From the NCBI GenBank assembly GCA_007922305.1, contig ML677365.1, positions 11,890,533-11,954,532 on the forward strand: a stretch of DNA of 64,000 bases. The letters are read 5' to 3'. Below the pieces are notes generated by a model that worked only from the letters and a program-made list of their open reading frames with translations, was not told where the DNA came from and did not search any database. How positions within the stretch are numbered: position 1 is the first letter of the stretch; each line of letters opens with the position of its first letter. Both the position numbers and the translations under genes were made by a program. This DNA is from Dermatemys mawii (lineage: Eukaryota > Chordata > Testudines > Dermatemydidae). Shown piece after piece: positions 24,651-35,591 of the stretch.

Positions 24651-25589
24651 TATTGGATAAGAATTTCTTGAACCTTCCAAAAACAGTCTGTCAACGATGC
24701 TCAACCAGCCAAAATCCAGACTGTAAGATGTCACAACTGCAGTTCTGGATTCAACATCTGTCTGTGATTCTGGTAGGCAATGTTGTGGCAGATGAGGAGA
24801 CAAATGGGGTGGGAACACAAATGACATATGCAAGAGGTCTCACAGCCAAAATTTCCATGGTCAATAGTTTAGCAATCCTTAGCTGATTACTGGTGTACAG
24901 CATGCTATGAAGCACCAAAACAGCCTATTAGAAAGAGATCCTTAAAGTATAAAAACAGACCCTGACATTTCACTGTATATTTGGACAGTATCTAGCAGGG
25001 AGTATGACCGTGATAGGATCTACCATAATACAAATAATAAATAATCATCTTTATCACTCTGCACCCTTCACACTAACAATTTTATTCATATAGTTTCTTA
25101 ATTTTGGGGGTTTGGGTCTATGAAATCTTGCCATGTTCTTTCACAGTCATATTGTAATATTGCCAGGCAGGATATATTTGCAGAATTTGAATCAAACGCA
25201 CAAACCTTCAAAGAACATACAACGGTTCAATAAAGGAACTGAAGAATGAGGCACTACAAGAGATGACGGTGGATCTAAGTTGCTCATTTCTCAGAGAAGT
25301 GTCATTGCTTTGAGACAAAAATAATTAGTGTAGGAGGGAGCATTCTCTCCTAGAGCTAGTGTTATGCATGACAAGGCTGGCATGACAAACTGAACTATGA
25401 TTCACTGAAGCAACACTACAGACAGTTCAAACAATACATTAAACTTCTGATCAGACACAAAAATATTATCCTTTCATAATATGAGGACTGAATTGTTTAA
25501 TTAACTATGAAGTCCAAATAAAGATTTAAACTAGAAGCTATTGAATAAAGTATAACTCACACCTCCCCTATGTGTCCCACCTAGTGGAA

Positions 25590-25765
25590 CTGAGACCACT
25601 GAGAAAGACAGAGAGAGTGTGCAGATAATGAGCCTGCTCTACAGCTGTAGCTAACAGCCAAGAAGCTTTTAACTCATGTGGTAGAGGCTCATGCAATAAA
25701 CTCCCAAGATCCCAGGTTTGATCCCACCTACCAACGACCTGGGTCTGTTGGTCTTACATAAGGAT
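25590..25765 (+). mobile_element. tRNA-related SINE candidate
   Basis: TGGTAGAGGCTCATG resembles an A box, and CCCAGGTTTGATCCCA resembles a B box (GGTTCGANNCC), about 35 bp further on. A tail ACGACCTGGGTCTGTTGG follows. The body is preceded by GAGCCTGCTCTACAGC. The family is not named. Confidence 0.5.
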
Positions 25766-25827
25766 TCTTCCAGTTACTTTATTTTCAGAGTATTATTTAT
25801 AAGGAACTTTAAAATGAGTTAGTTTTA

Positions 25828-26082
25828 GGGCTTGTCTTCACTACAGCGGGGAGGGATCGATCTTATGGCGATCGATTTATCGCGTCTTGTCAAGACACGA
25901 TAAATCGATCCCCAGCGGCGTTGACTCCAGAATTCCAGCTTGCCAAACGGCGCAAGCTGGAGTCGACGGGGGAGCGCGCTGCCGACCACCACCGCTGTGA
26001 GGACGGCAGGTAAGTTTACGTTATTAACGTAGCTGAAATTGCGTATCTACAGCCGATCCCCCCCGCTAGTGAAGACCAGCCC
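25828..26082. mobile_element. Harbinger-like MITE with intact ends
   Basis: Terminal inverted repeats GGGCTTGTCTTCACTA and TAGTGAAGACCAGCCC (one mismatch) are flanked by TTA on both sides (25825-25827 and 26083-26085), a 3-bp target duplication typical of PIF/Harbinger. An internal hairpin at about 25870-25910 (ATCGATTTATCG with its complement) and a second short palindrome (GCGCAAGCTGGAGTC region) are present. Length 255 bp, non-coding. Confidence 0.8.
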
Positions 26083-26682
26083 TTAGAAACAATATGTTTT
26101 TTATATAAACAAAAGGACACAGTAGCATGGATACAGATAGCTTCAAATAAGGAAATTCTATAAAAATTATTTAAGAAGTTTGATCTATGCTGTGATTTTA
26201 CTAACTTGCATTACACAAAAAACAAGAGTTGTGTTTTAGCTATACATCAAACAGATGCCATTTTTTAGTTTCATAAGGCTTAATTCAAGCAAAAATTGAC
26301 TCCAGATCTATTTCTCTCAGGAAGATTTATTGACTTTCACTTTTCTAAAGCTGCAGGGGCTAACTGCAGTTCTCTGAGGGAAACCTGCTTTCTTCAGCAG
26401 GCATCGACCATGATTAGCTCCTATACTCCCACCTTTCTTCATAGCACTCTGAGTTTGTGTCCAGTCAGGGTCCCCATATAGACAAGATTTTGATTTCTAG
26501 GCCTTACCTCCTGCAGTTCTAAATTTTGTGCATTTTAGTTCCTGATAGCAAGTAGTCTGTGTTGCCATTATTCATGAGTATTATCAGCGCTTTGCTTAGG
26601 TGTGCGTGGGAGGGAGGGCTCGCTAACATTCTAAAATCTGGAGGTCTGACAACTTCTCAAGAAATCGAGTTTTGATGATGAC

Positions 26683-27153
26683 TAGGGCTCCGTGTCTTTC
26701 CTGGATCTTTGTTACTTCTGCAGCAGCCAGTGTGGGCGAGCCTAGGGCCACCCAAGCAGCTGGCTCTGGGGCCAACGCTCAGGTGGTGCTATGGACAACC
26801 ACATTGGCCTCTGCTGGAGTGGCTCTGCAGCCAGCTGCACAGGCTGCTGCTCAGGCAGTCCCTCTCCGCCTGCGCAGCGGTCCCTGGAGCGGCCAGGGCA
26901 GCTGCTGCTCGGTGGGCCCCAGCAGCCGGTGCCACTGGCCGAGTCCTCCCTGAGCATCATCCCCCCCGCAAGCAATGCCCCTCTGTTGTCTCTCCCCACA
27001 GGAGCGGCCACCTGCAGCAGTGCCTCCCACAGATTTAGTCAGAGGTATTTATAGTAAAGTCATGGACAGGTCACGGGCCATGAATTTTTGTTTATTGTCC
27101 ATGGCCTGTCCATGACTTTTACCTAAAATACCCATGACTAAATTGTAGCCTTA
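26683..27153. mobile_element. hAT-like MITE with 8-bp target duplication
   Basis: The element runs from TAGGGCTCC to GTAGCCTTA and is flanked by ATGATGAC (26675-26682) and ATGACGAC (27154-27161), an 8-bp target duplication with one difference, typical of hAT insertions. The left two thirds are GC-rich (CpG, Ala/Pro/Gly-coding by composition). The right third is a long foldback: GTAAAGTCATGGACAGG pairs with CCTGTCCATGACTTTTAC. Several overlapping open frames in the GC-rich part are compositional and are not genes. Confidence 0.7.
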
Positions 27154-27500
27154 ATGACGACATGTTTGCTAACAGTCACTTGACCTCCAAATTCCCCTTC
27201 TTGGAAAAGTGATTGAGAAGGTGGTGTCCATTGAATCAAAGTTGCACTTGTGTACGAATAATACCCTTGGTAGATTCCAGTCTTAAGGGCTGAGACCAGA
27301 ATAGCCAGAGTCTCAAATAATTACCTGCTGCTTTTGAATTAGAACCAATTTGCTAGCTTGGTTATTTTAGACCTCTCAAGCAGCTTTTGATATGACTGAA
27401 CATTGAGTGTTGCTTTGGGACTAGCAAATATTGCCAGCATGTCAGAAACATCTCTTGAGTGGTTCAAGTTGCCAAGCAGTGATGGTAAGCTAATGTGTAG

Positions 27501-27938
27501 TGTGACGGAGTCAGATCAGAAGGCTATAAGAGAGTGCTGGAAGGCAGGTATATCAGCCTCAGGATGAGCAGGTCCCTGTTCCCTGGATAGCCAAACAAAG
27601 GCTACTCCAGGTTAATCAAGATACCTGTCACCAGTCAGTTAAGGCTGTTAGGCTAATGGAGACATGTGGAGCCAGTCAAGGTCTCACTCAAACTGCTTAA
27701 AAGCTCTCCTTTTCAGTTCCCTGGGGGAGCCAAGGAGAAAGGTGCTGGAGAAGAGGAAGCTTTGCTTTGCTTTAACCTGAGGTAAGGGCGAAGCTGGGAA
27801 AAGGGAACCTTAGGGAAGTGGCCCAGGGAATCAAAGCAGCATTAGTGGTGCAGGGAAAACCACCAATCTGCTCATCCTGAGGTTGATATACCCGCCTTCC
27901 AGCACTTTCTTATATCCTTCAGGTCTGACTCCATCACA
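27501..27938. mobile_element. LTR-like element with 71-bp inverted terminal arms
   Basis: The element starts TGTGACGGAGTCAGATC and ends TCTGACTCCATCACA. The first 71 bp (27501-27571) and the last 71 bp (27868-27938) are inverted copies with roughly a dozen differences. TG...CA ends and similarity to gypsy-type LTR starts (TGTGACGGAGTCAG) point to LTR origin, but ordinary LTRs lack long inverted arms. The flanks GTAG and GTAT may be a decayed 4-bp duplication. A gypsy pol remnant follows 230 bp downstream. Confidence 0.65.
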
Positions 27939-28076
27939 GTATCAACCTTTTATTTACTAAAACCCCAATCCCGCAAACACTTTAGTGAGACTACTTTTGT
28001 GCACAAAGGTAAGCACATATGCAAATGTTTATAGAATTGCAGCCTTATTTATTGATGGATTTAAATTCATAAAAAT

Positions 28077-28162
28077 AAAAAAGGTTCCTATCTGAGAAAT
28101 GTTGAGGTATTCATATTTCTCAGATAGGAACCTTTTTTTATTTTATATGAATACCTCAACAT
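28077..28162. repeat. Two interlocked perfect inverted repeats
   Basis: Arm A (28077-28100, 24 bp, containing GGTTCCTATCTGAGAAAT) has its exact complement at 28115-28138. Arm B (28099-28116, ATGTTGAGGTATTCATAT) lies in the loop of A and has its exact complement at 28145-28162. The order A-B-A'-B' is pseudoknot-like. Confidence 0.95.
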
Positions 28163-28164
28163 AT

Positions 28165-29345
28165 CACCAAAAAATATCTACAATGAGGGATTTGATTTGT
28201 AGTATCTCTCCAGGATCTATCCTGACTTCCATTTTGCTAAATTCTGGAAAGTTTTGTTTCAATAGGCTACCATTTGGCATGCTATCTGCCCCCAAACACT
28301 TCAAGAGGAAAATATCACAGCTCCCAGAGAGTCTGGAAGGGGTTCTCAGCCAAATGAATTGTATTCTTAGCTATAGATCAGCATAAACCCAACATCTCAT
28401 TGCAATCCTGGACAAACTGGAGAAAGCAGGCCGAAACTTAACAAATGTGAATTCTCAAAGTCAGAATCAAGTTTCTAGGCCAAATCATTAATGGACCAAG
28501 GGTCAGACAAGATCCAAAGAAAGAACAAGTGATTACGTAGATGAAGGAGCCATAGAGTGGCAGTGAAGTACATCAGCTCATGGGCACTTGTGGAAAAATT
28601 CCTACCTCACCTGGCAGAGAAGTCAAAGCCATTATGATATCTCCTCTGTCCAGAAAATTCCTGGTATTGGGGAACTACACAAGCCAGTCATTCAGAGAAA
28701 TATAGCAAGACACCTGTCTTGGATGGTCTAAACGCAAAAAATCCTGCATCTTAGCTGGGGGTTACACTAGATAACCCTTGCAGTCCATTCTAACCCTGTG
28801 ATTCTGACAAAACAGACCAGGTCAGAAACCTCTAGGAAAACCATATTGGGTGGCTTCTGGAAATCTTACCATAAAACAAAATCTGTTTTTGAAAGAATCC
28901 AGATAGATTATACCTACATCAAAGCAACAGGAAATTCTTGACAGACTGCATGAATGGCATGAAGGCATTACCAAAGTCAGGGAGAGAGCTCAAAAGTCTA
29001 TTTGGTGGCTTGATCTGAGCAAACAACTACACCAGAGTGATGAGAAATATAATATTTGTACTTGCATGAGAACCAACCCATATTCAGAACCATTGTTACT
29101 ATCTGCTCTTTCAGACAGGCCATGACAGAAAGTCAGGAGTGATCTTTTCTATCTTTTGATGACTGATTATTTGTCAAGATTAACTGAATCTGCCAGGTTG
29201 CTCAAAATGACCTCAAGTGTCATGGAGTGGATAGAACACATAGAACACGCTACCCTCAGACTGAACCTGTTAAGACCCCAACTGCCTACATAGAACTGCT
29301 AGTGGTTCCTTCAGCTCCTCTCCTTGAAAGAAAAAGACAGCTTCC
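28165..29345 (+). mobile_element. Ty3/gypsy retrotransposon remnant (RT to integrase)
   Basis: Plus-strand frames, broken by stops, carry a reverse-transcriptase block (KFCFNRLPFGMLSAPKHF), a thumb block (AILDKLEKAGRNLTNVN), VEKFLPHLAEKSKP (RNase H connection), and an integrase zinc-binding block (LDRLHEWHEGITKVRERAQK then SIWWLDLSKQLHQ, with later Cys residues). The order is that of Ty3/gypsy pol. A CR1 tail is inserted at 28695-28808. The element has no intact frame and no assigned LTRs, though 27501-27938 may be related. Confidence 0.75.
28695..28808 (+). mobile_element. CR1 3'-end fragment inside the gypsy remnant
   Basis: GACACCTGTCTTGGATGGTC followed by 'ctagataacccttgcagtccattctaaccctgtgattctg' is a CR1 tail ending in its ATTCTG-type octamer. 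It interrupts gypsy homology, so it is younger than the host element. Confidence 0.65.
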
Positions 29346-29818
29346 AGTATAATGGAGGATTACATAGGATCTTGAGAATTCAAAAAAGTCAGAGGACTAG
29401 TAGAGAATGTCTTAAAAGGGCAGCCTATACTGTCCTTTATAGGGCAGTTTATTCTTGTTTTGCTTTGATATTTTATTCCCATTAACTGTTGTTTAATGTA
29501 AAGTTTGGATAAAAGTTGTATCCACCCGTCACTTTTCAGAAAGGAATATGGTTTGCCACTTGTGAACATTTACAGCAGTCACTAGGGAGCATAGATCTTT
29601 AGAAAATAAGCAGGAAATACATCAGTCTTGCATTCATCGCAACCATGCTGTACTGGATCTCTGTAATCTCTACCAAGATAAAATCTAGAGCAAAGAGAAG
29701 AATGCTGGAACAGCTGGCTGCCCCAGAGATTTTAATAGTATAGTTTATTAGTTTATTTTAATAGTATAGTTTTACATCTATTAATAGTAGTGTAGTACTA
29801 TACTGTAGTATTGTATTA

Positions 29819-30350
29819 CATCTATCAATGTAATATATGCCATCATGTACCAGTAATGCCCCTCTGCTATATACATCGGCCAAACTGGACAGTCTCTATG
29901 TAAATGAATAAATGGACACAAATCAGATATTAGGAATGGCAATATACAAAAACCTCTAGGAGAACACTTCAATCTCCCTGGACACACAATAGCAGATTTA
30001 AAGGTAGGCATCCTGCAGCAAAAAAACTTAAAGACCAGATTTCAAAGAGAAACTGCTGAGCTACAGTTCAATTGCAAATTTGACACCATCAACTCAGGAT
30101 TAAACAAAGACTATGAATGGATAGCCAACTACAAAAGCAATTTCTCCTCTCTTGGTGTTGACACCTCCAGATCAACTGCTAGAAGAGGGCCTAATCCTCC
30201 CTGATTGAACTAACCTTGCATGCATCCGATGAAGTGGGTATTATCCCATGAAAGCTTATGCTCTAATACATTTATTAGTCTGTAAGGAGCCACAGGACTC
30301 TTTGTCGCTTTTGCAGATCCAGACTAACATGGCTACCCCTCTGATTCTTA
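29819..30350 (+). mobile_element. Penelope-like element, truncated, GIY-YIG remnant
   Basis: With two in-frame stops, the plus strand reads CPSAIYIGQTGQSL, INGHKSDIRNGNIQKPLGEH, then KFDTINSGLNKDYEWIANYK, followed by the 3' tail 'gaagtgggtattatcccatgaaagcttatg' and 'cagatccagactaacatggctacccctctgattct'. It is the same family as 10640-11978 but an independent, more damaged copy without an inverted partner. Confidence 0.85.
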
Positions 30351-31244
30351 ATAGAATAGTGAACCTCAAGAGATTAAAAAAAATTAAATCACAAACTATG
30401 AGATTTTTTAAAAAATAATCAAACTATGTTTTGTAGTCTGTCTCTTGAGTTTCTGACTCCCCTCTACTCCCTCTGGCAATATGTCTTTAATAAATTTCAG
30501 GTTGAAAAGTTGATCTTTAAACATACACATGCCTCTCCCTGGCTTCTGAGAATGGGAAAAATGTATAATAGTTAAGTCGTTGCTTTGTTTGGGCTAGTCC
30601 TAAGTAGCAAGAGACTCAAATTTCAATGTAATTGTAATGCTTCTTTTAATAGTATCTCAATATTAGGACAGATACCCCCTCAAAAGTATCCCTACAAAAA
30701 TGGAGAGATGGAGTGGAGGGAAGACATCCATGCTGGTGGAAAAAAGAGGGAGTACTTTTGCTCCAGGCTGTTGTACCCACATATAAAATATATATACTCA
30801 GTGGAGAGCTCTACAGTGTGATAAAATATGAGAGAAAAACTGAATGTGTGCATATTTAGAAATATACTGTACAAAGCCTATAAAATGGATCTGGAAAATG
30901 ACCAATGAACAGCCAAGGATCACAAAGCACTTTATGTATAAAGCTTTCCAATTCTATTTTTCAATGAAGATTTTGGGGAGCTGCAAAGATTTTTACATGC
31001 AAGAACATCTTTACATCAACCACCTTTCAGAGCTCTCTCTTTTTCAGTAGTTACTATACTGATAATCCTAAATATTATTTTTTTAAATAATCAATTCAGT
31101 CACATTCACATTTTTTGAAAAAATGAAAATCACTCTTCTTCTGTCTATGACTTTGATAACTACATAAATATACAATTAGTTGTCCAACTAGATGCAAATA
31201 ATTATTTTTGTTTTAATTATTCTTCTCTCCCACAGCCCCCAGGG

Positions 31245-33252
31245 GTTCTCCATTTCAAAAGCCAAAATGGAATTTGAAGAACAGCTAGCCAGAAACTCAA
31301 AAGGTAATAATAAAATGTTTTTTTTTAATACGACAGAAGCAGGAAACCTGCTAAACAACCAGTGGGGCCCCGGATGATAGAGATACAAAAGGAGCACTTA
31401 AAGATGATAAAGTCATTGCGGAGAAACTAAATGAATTCTTTGCGTTGGTGTTCATGGCTGAGGACGTTAGGGAGATTCCCCAACCTGAGCTTTTGTACAT
31501 GACAAATCTGAGGAATTGTCACAGATTGAAGTGTCACTAGAAGAGGCTTTGGACCTAACTGATAAACTTAACTGTAACAAGTCACCGGGACCAGATGGCA
31601 TTCACCCAAGAGTTCTGAAAGAACTCAAATGTGAAATTGTGGAACTATTAACTAGGGTTTGTAACCTGTCCTTTAAATCGGCCTCTGTACCCAATGACTG
31701 GAAGATAGCTAATGTAACGCCAATATTTGAAAAGGGCTCTAGAGGTGATCCTGGCAATTACAGACTGGTAAGGCTAACATCCGTACCGGGCAAATTAGTT
31801 GAAACAATAGTAAAGAATAAAATTGTCAGGCACATAGAAGAACATAAATTGTTGGGCAAAAGGCAGCATGGTTTCTGTAAAGAGAAATTATGTCTTACTA
31901 ATCTATTAGAGTTCTTTGAAGGGGTCAACAAACATGTGGACAAGGGGGATCCAGTGGACGTAGTGTACTTAGATTTCCAGAAAGCCTTTGACAAGGACCC
32001 TCACCAAAGGCTCTTATGTAAATTAAGTTGCCCTGGGATAAGAGGGAAGATTCTTTCATGGATTGAGAACTGGTTAAAAGACAGGGAACAAAGGGTAGGA
32101 ATAAACGGTAAATTTTCAGAATGGACAGGGGTAACTAGTGGTGTTCCCCAAGGGTCAGTCCTAGGACCAATCCTATTCAACTTATTCATCAATGATTTGG
32201 AGGAAGGGGTAAACAGTGAGGTGGCAAAGTTTGCAGATGATACTAAACTGCTCAGAATAGTTACGAGCGAAGCAGACTGTGAAGAACTTCAGAAAGATCT
32301 CACGAAACTAAATGATTGGGCAACAAAATGGCAAATGAAATTTAATGTGGATAAATGTAAAGTAATGCACTTTGGAAAAAATAACCCCAACTATACATAC
32401 AATATGATGGGGACTATTTTAGCTACAACTGATCAGGAAAAAGATCTTGGCGTCATCGTGGATAGTTCTCTGAAGATGTCCATGCAGTGTGCAGCGGCAG
32501 TCAAAAAAACAAACAAAGAGGATGCTAGTAATCATTAAAAAAGGGATAAAGAATAAGATGGAGAGTATCTTATTGCCCTTATACAAATCCATGGTGCGCC
32601 CACATCTTGAATACTGTGTACAAATGTGGTCTGCTCATCTCAAAAAGGATATACTGGCATTAGAAAAGGTTCAGAGAAGGGCAACTAAAATGATTAGGGG
32701 ATTGGAACGGGTCCCATATGAGGAGAGATTAAAGAGGCTAGGACTTTTTAGCTTGGAAAAAAGACTAAGGGGGGATATGATAGAGGTATATAAAATTATG
32801 AGTGGCATGGAGAAAGTGAATAAGGAAAAGTTATTTACTTGTTCCCATAATAGAAGAACTAGGGGTCACCCACTGAAATTAGTGGGCAGCAGGTTTAACA
32901 CAAATAAAAGGAAGTTCTTCTTCACACAATGCACAGTCAACCTGTGGAACTACTTGCCTGAGGAGGCTGTGAAGGCTAGGACTATAACAGGGTTTAAAAG
33001 AGAACTGGATAAATTCATGGAGGTTAAGTCCATTAATGGCTATTAGCCAGGCTGGGTAAGGAATGGTGTCCCTAGCCTCTGTTTGTCAGAGGGGGGTAAT
33101 GGATGGCAGAAGAGAGATCACTTGATCTTTACCTGTTAGGTTCACTCACTCCGGGGCACCTGGCATTGGCCACTGTCGGTAGACAGGATACTAGGCTAGA
33201 TGGACCTTTGGTCTGACCCAGTACAGCCTTTCTTATATTGTAATGTTATGTT
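31245..33252 (+). mobile_element. CR1 LINE, nearly complete reverse transcriptase
   Basis: The best-preserved transposon in the window. A frame at 31516-32538 covers most of the reverse transcriptase: SPGPDGIHPRVLKEL, NDWKIANVTPIFEKGSRGDP, DVVYLDFQKAFD, TSGVPQGSVLGPILFNLFIN, then AKFADDTKLL (catalytic FADD). A small insertion near 32510 (AAAGAGG) shifts the frame. The C-terminal part continues at 32489-33046 (RPHLEYCVQMWSAHLKKDIL, TGFKRELDKFMEVKSINGY, stop). The endonuclease region is absent, so the copy is 5'-truncated. The tail contains 'gatggacctttggtctgacc' and ends in degenerate TTATGTTC octamers. LINEs of this type copy their RNA at a nick in the target DNA. Confidence 0.95.
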
Positions 33253-34593
33253 CTTTTCCTGAATCCATGAATGTCCCCTCATCAGTCCCCACCTACTTCA
33301 CCTCTGCTCCTGCTAGAGTTCTTCAGTGCCCTTTCCCAGGCCTGGGGACTGCAACAGGGTCCCCTCTCCCCCTTTCCCTGGATGGGGGTGGCAGTTTCTC
33401 ACAGGAGGGGCCAGGGTGGAGGGAGTGGAACTATAGTGGGTTGCTGGGCTCTTTGCTCCCTCCTTCCCTCACCCCTGATGTGAGAACACCAGGAGGGAGT
33501 AGAGGTGAGAGACTCTGCTTGTGGCAGAACTAGGGGCTGGAGCTTCCCATGTCATTGTGAGATGGGCTTCAACACCTTCTAAAATCCCATTACTCGTGAT
33601 AAAATAGCAAGAGTTGACAATACTGTTATAAGAAAAAAAAATCCCATCTACCATGTACAACAGAGCAGTTCACAGATGGTTGCACATCCTATTGCATAAG
33701 GACACCTTTCTATTGCAAAAAAAAAAGTGACATTGATACTGTGTCTTTAAATCAGTAGCAGGAAACAAGCCAGGAGGGATCTGATGTAGATCCTAGGCAG
33801 AAGCTCTGCAGTGAAGCAGAGACGCAGTGTGAGAGGGTAGCCATAAGGATAAAACTGCTTTTCTTATTCTAAAAGAGTTCCTCGTTCAGTGTTAAAAGAA
33901 AGTGGGATAAGGCAGAGGGAGGATCCTTCTTCCCTCCCCTCTCCAGGCTTCACCCAGAACTGCCACAAGATAGAAGGAGCCAGTCCCTTTTATCCAGCCT
34001 GCAGAGGCCTCAGAGGCTTCTGCCTGCTCCCAGACTTCTAGCAGGCTGGAGTACAAAGTCTCACTTGTTCCACCAGCAGTTGACCCTGGGAGGCCTTTCT
34101 AGACAACTTCTGAAATTCCAAATTCATCTACCCTTCTTTTCTTAAAAGGCTGTTTCCTAGAAGATGGCACACCAAGATAGCAAGGTCTCCAGTAGGGGGC
34201 AGCAAGTGCATAGGACACTTGAACACAGGCACCTAAAAATATTTTAGGCTTTCTACAGCTGCAGACCAATACAACATGCTACCACCTCACACCATACCAA
34301 CCCATTAATGCAAATGGATGAAAGAACCATTTTTGATTATCCATGTCCGTAACTAATCCACACACACATTTATCAGCCTACACAAAAATAATTTTAGTAG
34401 AGATAAGTCTTGATATTCTCTCTGAATTTGGGCTCAGCTAGTCCTATTCCTCCCACCCAGCACTGCCTTCTTGTGCCTTGTATCAGTCCTCAGCTAATGG
34501 GTTAGCTAGCCTTCTAGCAGCACCAGACTGCCATCCTGGTTAGATAAAATTACACCCCAATATCCAATCAGATGGCTCTAGGAGACCTACATG

Positions 34594-34981
34594 TAGTAGA
34601 ACCTCAGAGTTACGAACACCTCAGGAATGGAGGTTGCTCGTGATTCCGAAATGTTCATAACTTTGAACAAAACACTGTGATTGGTTTTTCAGAAGTTACA
34701 ACTGATCACTGATTTAACAGAGCTTTGAAACTTACTATTCAGAAGAAAAATGCTGCTTTTACCCATCTTAATTTAAATGAAACAAGCACAGAAACAGTTT
34801 CCTTACCTTGTCAAATCTTTTTTTAACTTTCCTTTTTTTTTTTTTTAAGTAGTTTACATTTAACACAGTATTGTACTTTTTTTTGTCTCTGCTGCTACTG
34901 ATTACTTCTGGTTCCACATGAGGCGTGTGGTTGACCGGTTTGTTCGTAACTTTGATGTTTGTACTCTGGGGTTCTACTGTA
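34594..34981. mobile_element. Tc1/mariner (Tigger-like) MITE
   Basis: The left end GTAGAACCTCAGAGTTACGA and the right end, read inverted as CAGTAGAACCCCAGAGT followed by TTACGAACAAACC, are matching terminal inverted repeats. A TA is present at or next to both edges. Length about 390 bp, non-coding. Confidence 0.7.
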
Positions 34982-35306
34982 GTGCTCACCTGCTAACTCC
35001 CCAGCACTATGTCATACAGTCAAATGCAAACTATAAACCAGTTCAAAAGGAATAAAAGGCTTTGGCTGCCTGTATCCTAAGGGGTGAAATTAAGGTGTTT
35101 AATTATTCTGGTTGCAGAATCATTCCATTAAAATCAAGAGATACATTTGTTCACTATTAAAGAATTGAAGGTGAAGGGGGCCGCAGGGAACATAAACAAC
35201 AAGCTCTGGCAAATAAAATACAAATGGGAAAACAAATAGGGTCCAGGCATTTGAAAAAGAGCTACAGGACTACAGGGAACTATCTACATATAGAAATATA
35301 TTTTAC

Positions 35307-35591
35307 CTGACATCATCTTGTGAGAATCGCCTTTGTAAATCCTCTTTTTTATTCTGATTTTTCTCTTTCCCTTCCTCAGTTTGATCATCATGGGTCTTTT
35401 CATCATTTCCTGATTCTTTGCTTTCCTCCTTATCACAGTTTTCTGTCACCTCTTGCTCTTCCCCCTTTTCATTAACTTGTTCTTGCTTCACTTTTTCCTC
35501 AAGCTCCTGCTCTTCCTCCTCAGGAAATATCTCCTCATGCTCATTCCCCTCCTGCCCTTCCTCTTTTTTCCCCTCTATATCCTTTGACCTT
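35307..35591 (-). CDS. RIMS2: Candidate RIMS2 cassette exon, glutamate-rich, 95 codons in frame
   Basis: Between two certain RIMS2 exons lies a 285-nt open segment with splice signals on both sides: acceptor GTTGACTTCAG and donor CAG|GTAAAA. It enters and leaves in phase 2, exactly matching the neighbouring exons, and 285 is divisible by three, so it can be skipped or included without a frame change. The product is about 95 residues with roughly 28 Glu, 13 Lys and 8 Asp. It includes EEEEQELEEKVKQEQ and ends RRFSQDDVR. No hydrophobic segment is present, so it is likely an extended, charged, partly helical spacer. I do not recall this insert in the standard human RIM2 isoforms, but an annotated minor isoform is possible. 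The purine-rich composition could have produced an open frame by chance. The phase match and paired splice sites argue for a real alternative exon. Confidence 0.7.

Larger units (their letters stand above)
7857..35306 (-). other. RIMS2: RIMS2 intron (about 27 kb), very repeat-rich
   Basis: Intron between the acidic exon and the pre-C2B exon. If the cassette is skipped, the intron is 30.4 kb. Recognised repeats are listed separately. I see nothing identifiable in about 7.9-10.2, 12.0-13.7, 13.9-14.6, 15.0-16.2, 18.8-19.7, 20.0-20.6, 21.1-22.0, 25.1-25.5, 30.4-31.2, 33.3-34.5 and 35.0-35.3 kb. The 33.25-33.5 kb part is unusually GC-rich but unassigned. Confidence 0.75.

Noticed and set aside
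26672..27054. Several overlapping Ala/Pro/Ser-rich open frames on both strands
   Set aside because: They lie within the GC-rich body of a hAT-like MITE with target duplications. GC-rich DNA lacks stops by chance.
33243..33533. GC-rich open frame after the CR1 element
   Set aside because: Two frames overlap with no domain, and the stretch is compositional. No CpG-island promoter evidence.
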